Shown piece by piece: positions 51,447 to 60,353 of a stretch of DNA of 64,000 bases; position 1 is the first letter of the stretch, and every line of letters starts with the position of its first letter. This DNA is from Bacteroidota bacterium (GTDB lineage Bacteria > Bacteroidota > Bacteroidia > Chitinophagales > Chitinophagaceae), in NCBI GenBank assembly GCA_023430465.1, contig JAEZAM010000039.1, forward strand, positions 17,500-81,499, written 5' to 3'. The translations under genes were made by a program, and so were the position numbers. Under the pieces are notes generated by a model, which worked only from the letters and a program-made list of their open reading frames with translations, did no database searches and was not told the origin of the DNA.

Positions 51447-52034
51447 ATGAAGAAGAACTGGAAGCTGTGGAGTGGATTCCTGGGCATCATGATCCTGCTC
51501 GCGAGTTGTGCTCCCACAGCGCATATTGAAAAAGATGAGACCGCCGACTTCAGCCGCTACAAGACATTTGCCTGGCTGGATAAAGACGGTGAAGGAAAAA
51601 AAGACCGGAACCGTGCAAACGACCTGATGGAAGAAAAGATCAAGGCCGCCGTCAGCCGGGAACTTGAAAAGACCTCAGGCTGGAGGCAGTCAAAAAATCC
51701 TGACGTACTCCTCAGTTATGATGTGCTTGTAGAGCGAGGTGTGCGGACCAATTCGGAGGCCGTTTATTCACGTCCTTTCACCCGTACTTTTTACAACCGG
51801 TACAGCCGCAGGTTTGTGAATGTGTATTATCCGTCGCAGTTCATGGGATATGACAGCTATGACATGCCCACCCGGGAGGGTACGGTCACGATTACCATGA
51901 TCGATGCGGACACGGACAAAACAGTATGGCAGGGCTGGACAACGGAAGAGTTGAACAGCCGGAATCTTTCTGCCAAAGAAATTGATAACAGCGTTCGGGC
52001 CATTTTCAGAAAGTTTGATGTGGCCAGGAATTAG
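51447..52034 (+). CDS. DUF4136 lipoprotein
   Basis: 195 residues. Signal and lipobox LLASCAPT (Cys21). The mature part has FSRYKTFAWLDKDG, NPDVLLSYDVLVERGV and TVTITMIDADTDKTVWQGWT, which are DUF4136 hallmarks; the fold is a beta-rich sheet of unknown function. Bacteroidota have many of these. A strong terminator follows. Confidence 0.92.
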   Translation: MKKNWKLWSGFLGIMILLASCAPTAHIEKDETADFSRYKTFAWLDKDGEGKKDRNRANDLMEEKIKAAVSRELEKTSGWRQSKNPDVLLSYDVLVERGVRTNSEAVYSRPFTRTFYNRYSRRFVNVYYPSQFMGYDSYDMPTREGTVTITMIDADTDKTVWQGWTTEELNSRNLSAKEIDNSVRAIFRKFDVARN

Positions 52035-52066
52035 GGCTACGAAAAAGTTGATTTCGGACGGTTTAC

Positions 52067-52108
52067 ACCCCGGTATTGCTGCGAAGGCAGGGCCGGGGTT
52101 TTCTTTTT
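52067..52108 (+). terminator. Rho-independent terminator after the DUF4136 gene
   Basis: ACCCCGG (52067-52073) pairs with CCGGGGT (52093-52099); the loop of about 20 bases can fold further (TGCTGCGAAGGCAGG). A T-rich tail TTTTCTTTTT follows. Confidence 0.75.
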
Positions 52109-52180
52109 CCTGCATCAAAACAAATCTGCATCTTGCAGAGTTATTAGGACTCCCGTCCATTTTTAATCATTTAGTCATTT

Positions 52181-54562
52181 ATGCCCAGGGAAAGTGAGTT
52201 GGATTCCATTCGGATTATTTTGAAGGAGCAGGCCCGGATCTTCGCCATGATAGAAGAGGGCACTCCCATGGTGCGTATTGCCCGTGCGCTGCTTGATCTT
52301 CTGGTTTCACAGCCCGGGATCGAGCATGGCGTTATCTATGGCAGCGAAGCGGGGGAAAGAGCGCGGCTCCTGCTCATCGCTTCCACCATGGAAGACGGTG
52401 ATCAGTCTGCAGGCATTGTGCCTGCGGATCTTGCCAGGGAGGCCGTTGTAATCCAGGCAAAGGGAACCGGATCGCGTTGGTTGCATAGCTTCCCGCTTGC
52501 AGACCGCACCGGGTTTCTGAACGGATTACTGGTACTCGTTGCCGGTACGGATTCGTTTTCAGCCGAGCTGAACGTTCGCGTTGAAGTGGCTCGCCAGCTC
52601 AGCCTGCACATGGTGACAACAAATCTCAGGTCGGGCAAGGAAAAGCAGTTATCAGAACTCGCACTGGAGGCACGCCGGCAAATCACCAAGGAACGGGTGG
52701 ATCTGTATAACCTGATGATGGATGCTCCGGCGATGATCGCTGTCCTGAAGGAGCCCAATCACTATTTCGAACTGGCAAATCACAAATATCTTAAGGCAGT
52801 AAGTGGTAACACACCAAGGGAGATCATCGGCAAACCGATACGTGAAGCACTTCCTGAACTCATCGGGCAGGGGATACTTGAGATACTGGATGCCGTTTAC
52901 CAGACAGGTGAGCCCTATCATGGTAACCAGCAGATGATCCAACTCGACCGCTCGGGAGAAGGAAAATTGGAGGGCGCCTATTTTAACTTTACCTACCATC
53001 CCATCCGCGATATCTCCGGCCAGGTCGAGGGCATCTTTGTCCATGCAGTGGACGTGACCGAACTGGTACGTGCGAGGCAGAAAACGGAAGAGAGTGAAAG
53101 ACTGTTGCGAGGCATTATTGATTCATCCACCAATCCCATTGCCGTTTACAAAGGCAGGGAAATGCGGATCGTATTGACCAACCAGGCCTTACTGGATGCC
53201 TGGGGCAAGACCGCTCCCGTGATCGGGCAAACATTTCGCGAAGCATTGCCTGAACTGGAAGGCCAGCCTTTTTATGAGCTTCTTGATCAGGTATTCGTCA
53301 CAGGCCGTCCTTACCGCGCCAAGGAGGACCGGGTAGATCTGATGTATGATGGCGCGTTGCGTACGTACTATTTTGATTTTACCTATAAACCCATGTATGA
53401 CGAATATGGCAGAATATTCGGCATATTGAATACGGCTACAGACGTAACGGAACTGGTGGAAAGCCGGCACCGGCTGGAAAATATGCAGGAGCAACTGCAA
53501 CTGTCCATGCAGGCCGGCCGGCTGGGTACATGGAACTATGTGATCGATACCGGGGAGATCCAGTGGGACGACCGGACCAAACAGCTTTTCGGTTTCCCGC
53601 AGGATGCGGGGAGCATTACACTGGATGATGTATTGAATTATGTAGTACCCGAAGACAGGCCGAGAGTGTTGCATGCCGTCAAAATGGCGTTGCAGCCGGA
53701 CACGGCAGCAAACTATGATATCCAGTACAGGACACAGGGGCTGGACGGAATCCAGCGCTGGATCCAGGCGCAGGGCAAAGCATATTTTAATGAATACAAT
53801 CTTCCCGTTCGTTTCTCAGGGATCGTGTTCGACATCACTGCACATAAAATACTGGAACGACAAAAGGATAATTTCCTCGGTATAGCGAGCCATGAACTCA
53901 AAACCCCGGTAACAAGCCTGAAAGCCTACGCCCAGGTGCTGGAGGCGATGTTCAGAAAAGAAGGAAATGAGAAAGCTGCTTCCATGCTGAGCCGGATGGA
54001 TCAGCAGTTGAACAAACTTACCAGCCTGATCGGTGATCTGCTGGATGTGACAAAATTTCAATCCGGTAAACTGCAATACAATGATACCTGTTTCGATTTC
54101 ACGCAACTGGGTGTGGAAGTGGTGGAAGAACTTCAGCGGCTCACGAACAGGCACAAGATCAACAGCCGTTTTGACGGGCCGGCGATGGTATATGCAGATC
54201 GTGAGAGGATCGGGCAGGTGATATCCAACCTGCTGAACAACGCGATCAAGTACTCGCCCGATGCGGATGAAATAGATATAACGAGCACGCTGGAGGGCGA
54301 TCACCTCAAAGTATGTGTTCAGGATCATGGCGTGGGCATCGATGAGGCCGACCGCGAACGCGTCTTCGAACAGTTTTACCGCGTCAGCGGTGATATAGAA
54401 CACACCTTTCCGGGAATGGGGCTGGGACTTTACATCTGCTCCGAGATCGTGCGGCGTGAAGGTGGCAGGATATGGGTGGAAAACAGTAAACCGGGCGAGG
54501 GTTCAACATTTTGTTTTACCCTGCCCCTGGCAGATATACAACAAACAGAAGCGAATGGCTAG
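52181..54562 (+). CDS. Soluble GAF/PAS multi-sensor histidine kinase
   Basis: 793 residues, no transmembrane segment. An N-terminal GAF-like domain (IRIILKEQARIFAMIEEGTP, SQPGIEHGVIYGSEAG) is followed by three PAS domains, starting near LYNLMMDAPAMIAVLKEPN, LLRGIIDSSTNPIAVYKG and LQLSMQAGRLGTWNYVIDTG. Then HisKA with His571 in FLGIASHELKTPVTSLKAYA and the ATPase with VISNLLNNAIKYSPDADE, VQDHGVGI and GMGLGLYICSEIV. The first GAF is like those of the GAF sensor plus PAS kinases that respond to cytosolic cues, such as redox or light. It ends over the receiver gene with an eight-base overlap. Confidence 0.93.
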   Translation: MPRESELDSIRIILKEQARIFAMIEEGTPMVRIARALLDLLVSQPGIEHGVIYGSEAGERARLLLIASTMEDGDQSAGIVPADLAREAVVIQAKGTGSRWLHSFPLADRTGFLNGLLVLVAGTDSFSAELNVRVEVARQLSLHMVTTNLRSGKEKQLSELALEARRQITKERVDLYNLMMDAPAMIAVLKEPNHYFELANHKYLKAVSGNTPREIIGKPIREALPELIGQGILEILDAVYQTGEPYHGNQQMIQLDRSGEGKLEGAYFNFTYHPIRDISGQVEGIFVHAVDVTELVRARQKTEESERLLRGIIDSSTNPIAVYKGREMRIVLTNQALLDAWGKTAPVIGQTFREALPELEGQPFYELLDQVFVTGRPYRAKEDRVDLMYDGALRTYYFDFTYKPMYDEYGRIFGILNTATDVTELVESRHRLENMQEQLQLSMQAGRLGTWNYVIDTGEIQWDDRTKQLFGFPQDAGSITLDDVLNYVVPEDRPRVLHAVKMALQPDTAANYDIQYRTQGLDGIQRWIQAQGKAYFNEYNLPVRFSGIVFDITAHKILERQKDNFLGIASHELKTPVTSLKAYAQVLEAMFRKEGNEKAASMLSRMDQQLNKLTSLIGDLLDVTKFQSGKLQYNDTCFDFTQLGVEVVEELQRLTNRHKINSRFDGPAMVYADRERIGQVISNLLNNAIKYSPDADEIDITSTLEGDHLKVCVQDHGVGIDEADRERVFEQFYRVSGDIEHTFPGMGLGLYICSEIVRREGGRIWVENSKPGEGSTFCFTLPLADIQQTEANG

Positions 54563-54938
54563 CACGAACCGGATTTTTATTGCAGATGATGATGAAGATA
54601 TTCTCAGCTCGATGGCAATGATCCTCGAGTTTGCGGGTTATGACGTGCGGACAACGAGTGATTGCAAAACGATCGTGTCTCAACTAACTGACCGGCCTGA
54701 TCTGATTCTGCTTGACGTTTGGATGTCTGGCTGCAATGGCGCGGAGATATGCCGCGAGATCAAAGCGAATCCTCAACTTTCGAACACCCCTGTATTGCTG
54801 GTCTCTGCGAGTCATGAAGTGGCGCAGTTCGCGAAGGCAGCGGGGGCAGATGGATTTCTGGAAAAGCCATTCGAGATGACTACCCTGCTGGACAAAGTGG
54901 CGCACCACCTGGAGGAACAGGGCAGACAGGTCTCATAG
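54555..54938 (+). CDS. Single-domain response regulator
   Basis: 127 residues from the ATG at 54555. Receiver with FIADDDEDIL, phospho-acceptor Asp54 in LILLDVWMSGCNG, Ser/Thr in VLLVSASHE and Lys in GFLEKPFEM. The loop after the Asp reads VWMSGCNG where MPGxxG is usual. There is no output domain, so it is a relay or protein-interaction partner of the kinase it overlaps by eight bases. A longer in-frame start at 54456 lies inside the kinase gene and is rejected. Confidence 0.9.
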   Translation: MASTNRIFIADDDEDILSSMAMILEFAGYDVRTTSDCKTIVSQLTDRPDLILLDVWMSGCNGAEICREIKANPQLSNTPVLLVSASHEVAQFAKAAGADGFLEKPFEMTTLLDKVAHHLEEQGRQVS

Positions 54939-54939
54939 C

Positions 54940-55311
54940 CTACCTGATCGACCGAACCGTCACCTGTTCTTCATTGCCCATTTTCCATGCCTCGCCTTCC
55001 ACGGTGATCGTCTCACCTACCGCAACCGTCCTGTATTGAGAATGATCGATCAGGTTGGAATGACTTACCGTAACGAAATAAGTCTTCTTTCCATCTGTTT
55101 CCAGCTTCGCGGTGTAGCCATCTTTCCCCGGTTTGATCTCAACGACCTTCCCGCTCACCGTTGTGATGGTGGAATCAGGAACCTGTGGTGCCGGGGGTTG
55201 TACCGGAGACGGAGCAACGGGCGTGATCGGCGGCGCCTCTTTGGGCGTATCGTTGCAGGCAGAAAATAAACCAAGAGTGATGACGCTGAGGAAGATGATA
55301 CGAACTGACAT
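54940..55311 (-). CDS. Small lipoprotein with Pro-rich linker
   Basis: 123 residues from the ATG at 55309-55311. Signal with lipobox FSACND (Cys19), a Pro-rich spacer (PPITPVAPSPVQPPAPQV), and an OB-like beta domain (SGKVVEIKPGKDGYTAKLE, VAVGETITVEGEAW). An exact -7 box a few bases upstream supports this start over a longer reading to 55473. It converges with the receiver gene, leaving one base between stop codons. Function unknown. Confidence 0.8.
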   Translation of the reverse strand: MSVRIIFLSVITLGLFSACNDTPKEAPPITPVAPSPVQPPAPQVPDSTITTVSGKVVEIKPGKDGYTAKLETDGKKTYFVTVSHSNLIDHSQYRTVAVGETITVEGEAWKMGNEEQVTVRSIR

Positions 55312-55325
55312 ACCAGATATTTTTT

Positions 55326-55333
55326 CAAAATTA
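55326..55333 (-). promoter_or_regulatory. Promoter -7 box of the small lipoprotein
   Basis: Minus strand 55333-55326 reads TAATTTTG, an exact TAnnTTTG, implying a very short leader. Confidence 0.45.
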
Positions 55334-55431
55334 GTGATTGCATGGATGATGCCATCTACTTCATTCGGGTATTTATACGCATGGTTATACTCCGCCGCAT
55401 GAATTAACTTTAGTACAATCATGTCTTCCCG

Positions 55432-57006
55432 ATGCGCTACTTTGACTTTCACGCACATATCATTTTCAAGCAACTCTTTGATGATAACCCGAACATTGAT
55501 GCAACATTCGGTGCTGGAGATATCACTACGCTGCCCAGGGAGTGCACTGATCTGCCGAATATAGTTTCCAGCCAGATCAACCAGTCAAAGCTGGCTGAAA
55601 TAAATGATAAGGTGATCGTTGGTGTGGTGCTCTACGCACCGGAAAGTCATCTGGCAAAGGAAGTCATGCCACTGCGTCAATACCTACGGGGTTCTTCAAA
55701 ACACAAGCTATCCGCAGCGCTGATGAACGGTCTCGCACTAAATGCTGTAAAAGCGTTCAGCGATTTCGTTCTGGATCGTACACTTTCACGATATCTCGCC
55801 GCTTCGGAATCTTTCCATTTAATCACTCCGCAAAACCTGCAGTCACTTCCTGCCAACAAGATCAATATCTTTTTTGTGGTGGAAGGCTGCCATTCCCTGG
55901 TAGACAGCACCAATGAATATACAGGCTCATCCAAATTCTCACCACAGGAAATCCTGGCAAATACAGATATTTTGTTGCAGCAGGTTAAAATAGTCAGCAT
56001 CAATCTGACCCATCTGCAACAATCGAACCTTTGCAATCACGCTTTTGCTATGCAGCTTGCCCGTCCTGATCCGTTTTTTCCCCGGGGCAACGGGCTCCAA
56101 CCGGACGGGCGTGCCGTCATACAGGGATTCTTTGATCGCGGCATCTGCATTGATCTGAAGCACATGAGCTATCGAAGCAGGTTGCAACTGAGAGAAGAGA
56201 TGGATGCCGGGAATTTTTCCAACTCTCAGCCGCCGGTGTGCAGTCATGCCGCCTTCACCGGCATACCATTTTCCGATTGGCAGGGGTATATCGCTTTTAA
56301 AAAGCCTGCGGGCGGCGTGATCTATGCTGAACTGGCCAAGACCATGCACACACGGAATGGCCCGCCAAGACCGGGAGCGCCGGCATTCAATTTGTCGACC
56401 ATCAACCTCTTTGATGAAGAGATAACCTGGATCGTGAGAAACGGTGGTGTGATCGGTCTTTCAATGGACCGCCGCATACTTGGCTATGTAGATCGCTACG
56501 ATGAAAACCCAACGGGCTTGCGGGTGGGCAGCGAACTGGTGGTGGACAAGGAATTTTATTCACCCGAAGAATGGCGCGCGCTCGGTATCAAAGACAACCA
56601 GTTAGGCAAAAAGATCATTGACGGCGACTGCGTGACATTGACTGACCTGGAAGAAAGTACCCAAAGCAGTATTCCCAGGAGGAATGAATATTTTTATGAT
56701 CATGTGCTGTTGCAGTTGAAACATTATTTGCAGGTATGTCATGATGCCGGCATTGCTATCAACACGGCGGCAAAACATATCACAATCGGATCGGATTTTG
56801 ATGGCCTGATAAATCCTTTCATACAGGCGGCCGATGTGACCGATATGCGAGGGTTGAAAGATTATATCCTGATGAATTTCAGATACTACCTGGAAACGTT
56901 GATCGATGCAAGACAATGGGTGGATCAACTGGATATTTCGGGCTTTGTGGAAGATTTATTTTACAACAATGGATGGAACTTTCTTCAGCAACGGATGAAC
57001 TCCTGA
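55432..57006 (+). CDS. M19-like (membrane dipeptidase family) metallohydrolase
   Basis: 524 residues. The metal sites follow the M19/renal dipeptidase plan: FDFHAH (His7, His9), FFVVEGCHSL (Glu), CIDLKHMS, CSHAAF and a late ITIGSDFDGLINPF with the catalytic-site Asp. The protein is longer than the about 350-400 residues usual in M19, with an insertion before the Glu motif. No signal peptide is seen, so it is cytoplasmic. It may split dipeptides or related compounds. It stands alone. Confidence 0.85.
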   Translation: MRYFDFHAHIIFKQLFDDNPNIDATFGAGDITTLPRECTDLPNIVSSQINQSKLAEINDKVIVGVVLYAPESHLAKEVMPLRQYLRGSSKHKLSAALMNGLALNAVKAFSDFVLDRTLSRYLAASESFHLITPQNLQSLPANKINIFFVVEGCHSLVDSTNEYTGSSKFSPQEILANTDILLQQVKIVSINLTHLQQSNLCNHAFAMQLARPDPFFPRGNGLQPDGRAVIQGFFDRGICIDLKHMSYRSRLQLREEMDAGNFSNSQPPVCSHAAFTGIPFSDWQGYIAFKKPAGGVIYAELAKTMHTRNGPPRPGAPAFNLSTINLFDEEITWIVRNGGVIGLSMDRRILGYVDRYDENPTGLRVGSELVVDKEFYSPEEWRALGIKDNQLGKKIIDGDCVTLTDLEESTQSSIPRRNEYFYDHVLLQLKHYLQVCHDAGIAINTAAKHITIGSDFDGLINPFIQAADVTDMRGLKDYILMNFRYYLETLIDARQWVDQLDISGFVEDLFYNNGWNFLQQRMNS

Positions 57007-57066
57007 TCCAGATGGATGTTGTAGAAAATTTTTGTTTCAGCTTGAGGAATGTATTAAACGAAATGT

Positions 57067-57681
57067 ATGGCAAATGAGATCATGTTCGCGGGCACATCAT
57101 TGAAAGGAGCTGATAAGGCATTGATATTATTGCATGGCAGGGGAGGATCGGCGGCCGATATAATCAGCCTGGCGGATCACCTGGATGTGAAGAACTATGC
57201 AGTGCTGGCGCCCGAAGCGGAAGGCAACACCTGGTATCCTTATTCATTCCTGTCGCCTCCTGCTGCCAATCAGCCATGGCTGGACCGTGCGCTGGAACGT
57301 GTAAATGAGGTTGTGGAAACGATGGTGAGGGAGGGTATCGGTTATGATAAAATTTATCTCGCGGGCTTTTCCCAGGGTGCCTGCCTGACGCTCGAATATG
57401 CAGCTCGTCATGCTAAGCGATATGGCGGCATCGCTGCATTTACCGGTGGCCTTATTGGCGATAAGCTTTACCCTGAAAATTATCGCGGCAATTTTGATGG
57501 TACACCCGTATTCATTGCCAGCGCCGATCCCGATCCGCATATCCCTGTTGAACGTGTAACCAATTCAGCGAAACTGCTGACTGCTGCCGGGGCCACTGTG
57601 CATACCGAGATCTACCCCGGAATGGGCCATACCATTACAATGGAGGAGATCAGGCTGGCAAACAAGTTAATTTTTAACTGA
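57067..57681 (+). CDS. Phospholipase/carboxylesterase-type alpha/beta hydrolase
   Basis: 204 residues of the short carboxylesterase type. LILLHGRGGSAAD is the oxyanion loop, nucleophile Ser102 lies in AGFSQGACLTLEYA, acid Asp in ASADPDPHIP and His in GMGHTI. No leader; cytoplasmic. It overlaps the following cupin gene by one base (TGATG), so they are coupled. Confidence 0.93.
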   Translation: MANEIMFAGTSLKGADKALILLHGRGGSAADIISLADHLDVKNYAVLAPEAEGNTWYPYSFLSPPAANQPWLDRALERVNEVVETMVREGIGYDKIYLAGFSQGACLTLEYAARHAKRYGGIAAFTGGLIGDKLYPENYRGNFDGTPVFIASADPDPHIPVERVTNSAKLLTAAGATVHTEIYPGMGHTITMEEIRLANKLIFN

Positions 57682-58040
57682 TGAATACCTTTCCTGTTAC
57701 AAGAATTTTCTCCGATGAGCACGGTGATTCGCATTTTGATGATATAGCGATTCCGATGGAAAGCGCGGGAGAAATTGGTTTTCTGTCTACACTGCACCCG
57801 GCCTCAGGTATTATTTTCAGGGAGGTTGTTCCGGAATATGACTATGATTTCCACAACGCGCCTGCGCGGCAATATCTCATCTTGCTGGATGGGCAGATCG
57901 AGATTGAAACATCGCTGGGCGACGTGCGGACATTCAGGGCGGGCGAGGTATTGCTGCTCGAAGATGTAACAGGTAAAGGTCACCGCACCAGGAACCTGAT
58001 ACAGGAGAAGCGGCGGTCAATATTTATTCCGCTTCCCTAG
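57681..58040 (+). CDS. Cupin-like small protein
   Basis: 119 residues of a single cupin barrel. ARQYLILLDGQIEIETSLGDVRTFRAGEVLLLEDVTGKGHRT carries the cupin 2 motif with a likely metal His near the end and an earlier YDYDFHNAP. Its catalytic role is undetermined; it may bind a small acid or sugar. Coupled by a one-base overlap with the esterase, suggesting joint work on one substrate. Confidence 0.86.
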   Translation: MNTFPVTRIFSDEHGDSHFDDIAIPMESAGEIGFLSTLHPASGIIFREVVPEYDYDFHNAPARQYLILLDGQIEIETSLGDVRTFRAGEVLLLEDVTGKGHRTRNLIQEKRRSIFIPLP

Positions 58041-58048
58041 GCGTACAC

Positions 58049-59875
58049 CTACATGAAGTAATTCAGTTTTTTCAATCTGGACGAAATCGCGCCGGGAGTA
58101 CGATCGAAGTAGCTGGCGATCTCGGTAATGCTGAGTTGCTTTTCATAGAGATCGCGCAGTTCATTTTCCTGCTCGGTGGTCCAGGGCTTATAGCCGGATG
58201 GCTTATGCTCCGAATCAGTTTTGAGCCGACGACCCACAAACTTCAATTTGCGTTTGTCAGCCGGTGGGATAAATTTCTTTTCCTGAACAGGGGCCTGTTT
58301 TCTGGATTCGTTTTTCCCGGGAATTACAATTATACCTGGCAATGCTGTGTAATCCTGTGGCAGCAATGATTCCGGTATGCGCAGTTGCACCTTTGCACGG
58401 GTGATTGCCACGTAGAGCAGGTTGATCTCTTCATTCAGCCGGTCAAGTTCTTTGTCTTCGTTTTTTTCCTTGTCCTTATCGGGTTTTTGTAACCTCGCTT
58501 CGGTGATGAAGTCTGCCACTAATTCCACTGAATCATATTCCATCCCTTTTGCGCGATGAACGGTGGAGAAGATGACCTCGGCTTTTTCCCGCTCATCATC
58601 ACCGGTGTGGAGGTTCTTGAGGGTTTGCAGCAATGGATAGATATCGTTTCCATATTCCTTTACGATCTCTGCCATCATGGAGAGCTGCATGTCCTCGGTT
58701 TTTTCGACAAAATCTTCCAGGTCGTCCATGTCTTTCATGTTGCGGATGATGGGATCACGGATCTGGTCATGCCGTTCATTGTAAAGGTTCAGTACATCAT
58801 ACAGCGATGCGCCTTCATCGGCATAAGTGTAGGAGTTGATATTTCCTTCAAAGTAAATGTGGCGCGTCTTTTTGTTCAGGTTGATGTAGGTGATCGCGCT
58901 CAGGAGAAGTCCAAGGTTGGTCCGGGCGATGATCGCTTTGGAGCGTACCTCGGTTGCAGTACCCTTGCCCGTCAGCGTAATGGGTAAGGTTTCACGCAGG
59001 TAGTTTTTCCAGCCGATTACATTGGTTGCCAGTGTGGCGATACTCTTGCCAAAGCGGAAGCTGTTGGTCAATTGCTGTGAGGGAAAATCAACCTGCTCCA
59101 GTGAGTTCACTGCATGCCGCCAGCGGTATATCTGCTGGTGGGTATCGCCAACGATCAGCCGGGTACAGGATTGTTTTTTGAAAATATCGAGCATCGCCGG
59201 CGACGCATCCTGCCCTTCATCAAATAAGATATAATCATAGGGAAGTACTGGTTTTGACAACTGGAATTTTTTCAGGTAAAAATCATGGGTGACCGGTATC
59301 GTTGCGTTGTTCATCTCCGCCAGTAATTGCCGTGTACCGTCCTCTATCATGCGGTAAAATGACCGCACGAAAGACAGTGCTGCCTGGTCGCTGATGATGT
59401 CAGCATAGTTTAGTTCCTGGACGCGACTACAACTACTGTTGCAGAAATAGGTGATGAATTTCCGGATATGGCTGGCAATGATGTGCTCGGCATGACGTTC
59501 GCCGGTATTGGACAGCCCGAGGATATCGGCAATTTCCTGTGGGCGAAAATCCTGTTGCCGCACCGAGTAGCCGTGCCGGCGTACAATGTGCCGGTATGCC
59601 AGCGAATGTGATGTTTCAACGGTGACATTGTGTAAGCCCCGTGCTTCGAATTTTCGGATCGCTTCGAGTTTCACGGACTTATTGAACGCGAGATACAGGA
59701 TCCTGGAGCTGGGCGGTCGTGTAGCAGCATATTCAATCAGTGTGGTCGTTTTGCCCGAACCCGCAACGGCATTGATACGAAGATTACCCGATGATTGAAT
59801 GATGGCTATCTGCTCATCTGTGAACGTTCGCTGTAGTTTCTTTTTGCCTTCCTCCATCCCGACTGTCATGTCCAT
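58049..59875 (-). CDS. UvrD/Rep-type helicase with C-terminal HTH domain
   Basis: About 608 residues from the ATG at 59873-59875. It is preceded by AAGGAG and follows a GACCTTTG box; the longer start at 59911 would overlap that box. Superfamily 1 motifs: Walker A NAVAGSGKTTTL, motif II ILFDEGQDASP, motif III VGDTHQQIYRWRHA, motif IV-like NSFRFGKSI, motif V TVHRAKGMEYDSV, motif VI LLYVAITRAK. The C-terminal 50 residues are a Myb/SANT-like or sigma-like HTH (YKPWTTEQENELRDLYEKQ, SITEIASYFDRTPGAISSRL). The DEGQD box and the HTH are unusual for UvrD. It may act on DNA with sequence guidance from the HTH; role unknown. Confidence 0.9.
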   Translation of the reverse strand: MDMTVGMEEGKKKLQRTFTDEQIAIIQSSGNLRINAVAGSGKTTTLIEYAATRPPSSRILYLAFNKSVKLEAIRKFEARGLHNVTVETSHSLAYRHIVRRHGYSVRQQDFRPQEIADILGLSNTGERHAEHIIASHIRKFITYFCNSSCSRVQELNYADIISDQAALSFVRSFYRMIEDGTRQLLAEMNNATIPVTHDFYLKKFQLSKPVLPYDYILFDEGQDASPAMLDIFKKQSCTRLIVGDTHQQIYRWRHAVNSLEQVDFPSQQLTNSFRFGKSIATLATNVIGWKNYLRETLPITLTGKGTATEVRSKAIIARTNLGLLLSAITYINLNKKTRHIYFEGNINSYTYADEGASLYDVLNLYNERHDQIRDPIIRNMKDMDDLEDFVEKTEDMQLSMMAEIVKEYGNDIYPLLQTLKNLHTGDDEREKAEVIFSTVHRAKGMEYDSVELVADFITEARLQKPDKDKEKNEDKELDRLNEEINLLYVAITRAKVQLRIPESLLPQDYTALPGIIVIPGKNESRKQAPVQEKKFIPPADKRKLKFVGRRLKTDSEHKPSGYKPWTTEQENELRDLYEKQLSITEIASYFDRTPGAISSRLKKLNYFM

Positions 59876-60064
59876 ATTAATGCTCCTTATCGCAGGAGCA
59901 AAGGTCGCCATTTTATCACTGCATGGTCATAGTTAAATCAGCATTTTTTCGTTTATAGTGGTTAAAAATGGTGGTAGGTGTTGCATCCTGGAAAATGTGT
60001 GGATTTTGTCATGGCAGGAAATTTGTTCAACAGTTTTTTCAATTTTTTCATTAAAGGTTAGATC

Positions 60065-60232
60065 ATGAAGCTGATCAATACCTGTCTTATCATATCTCTG
60101 CTTTCAATTTCCCCTGCTGCTTTATCTCAAAATCTTGTTGTCAATCCAGGTGCGGAACTTTTACCCGCTGGCACTGGTTGGACCGTGGCTGATCGGTACA
60201 CAAAAATTGTACGTGCAGTAGGGGTCATATGA
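60065..60232 (+). pseudogene. 5' fragment of a secreted protein gene
   Basis: A 55-codon reading frame starts with a good signal peptide (MKLINTCLIISLLSISPAAL, cut before SQ) and then NLVVNPGAELLPAGTGWTVADR. That mature start is typical of large secreted adhesin-like or CBM-bearing Bacteroidota proteins. After about 44 residues the sequence loses character and stops (TGA at 60230-60232). No matching continuation is seen downstream, so the rest of the gene has been lost. It could also be a real short peptide, but this is less likely. Confidence 0.6.
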
Positions 60233-60353
60233 TTTTGAGCGCAAAGACGAATGTTCATGAGCAATTCCGTTTTTTACACCGGTATAAATTTTCCCGGCTA
60301 GATGTGGCATATCTATTGCCGTTCTCCTTCTTGAACGATCAAATAAATATGCC

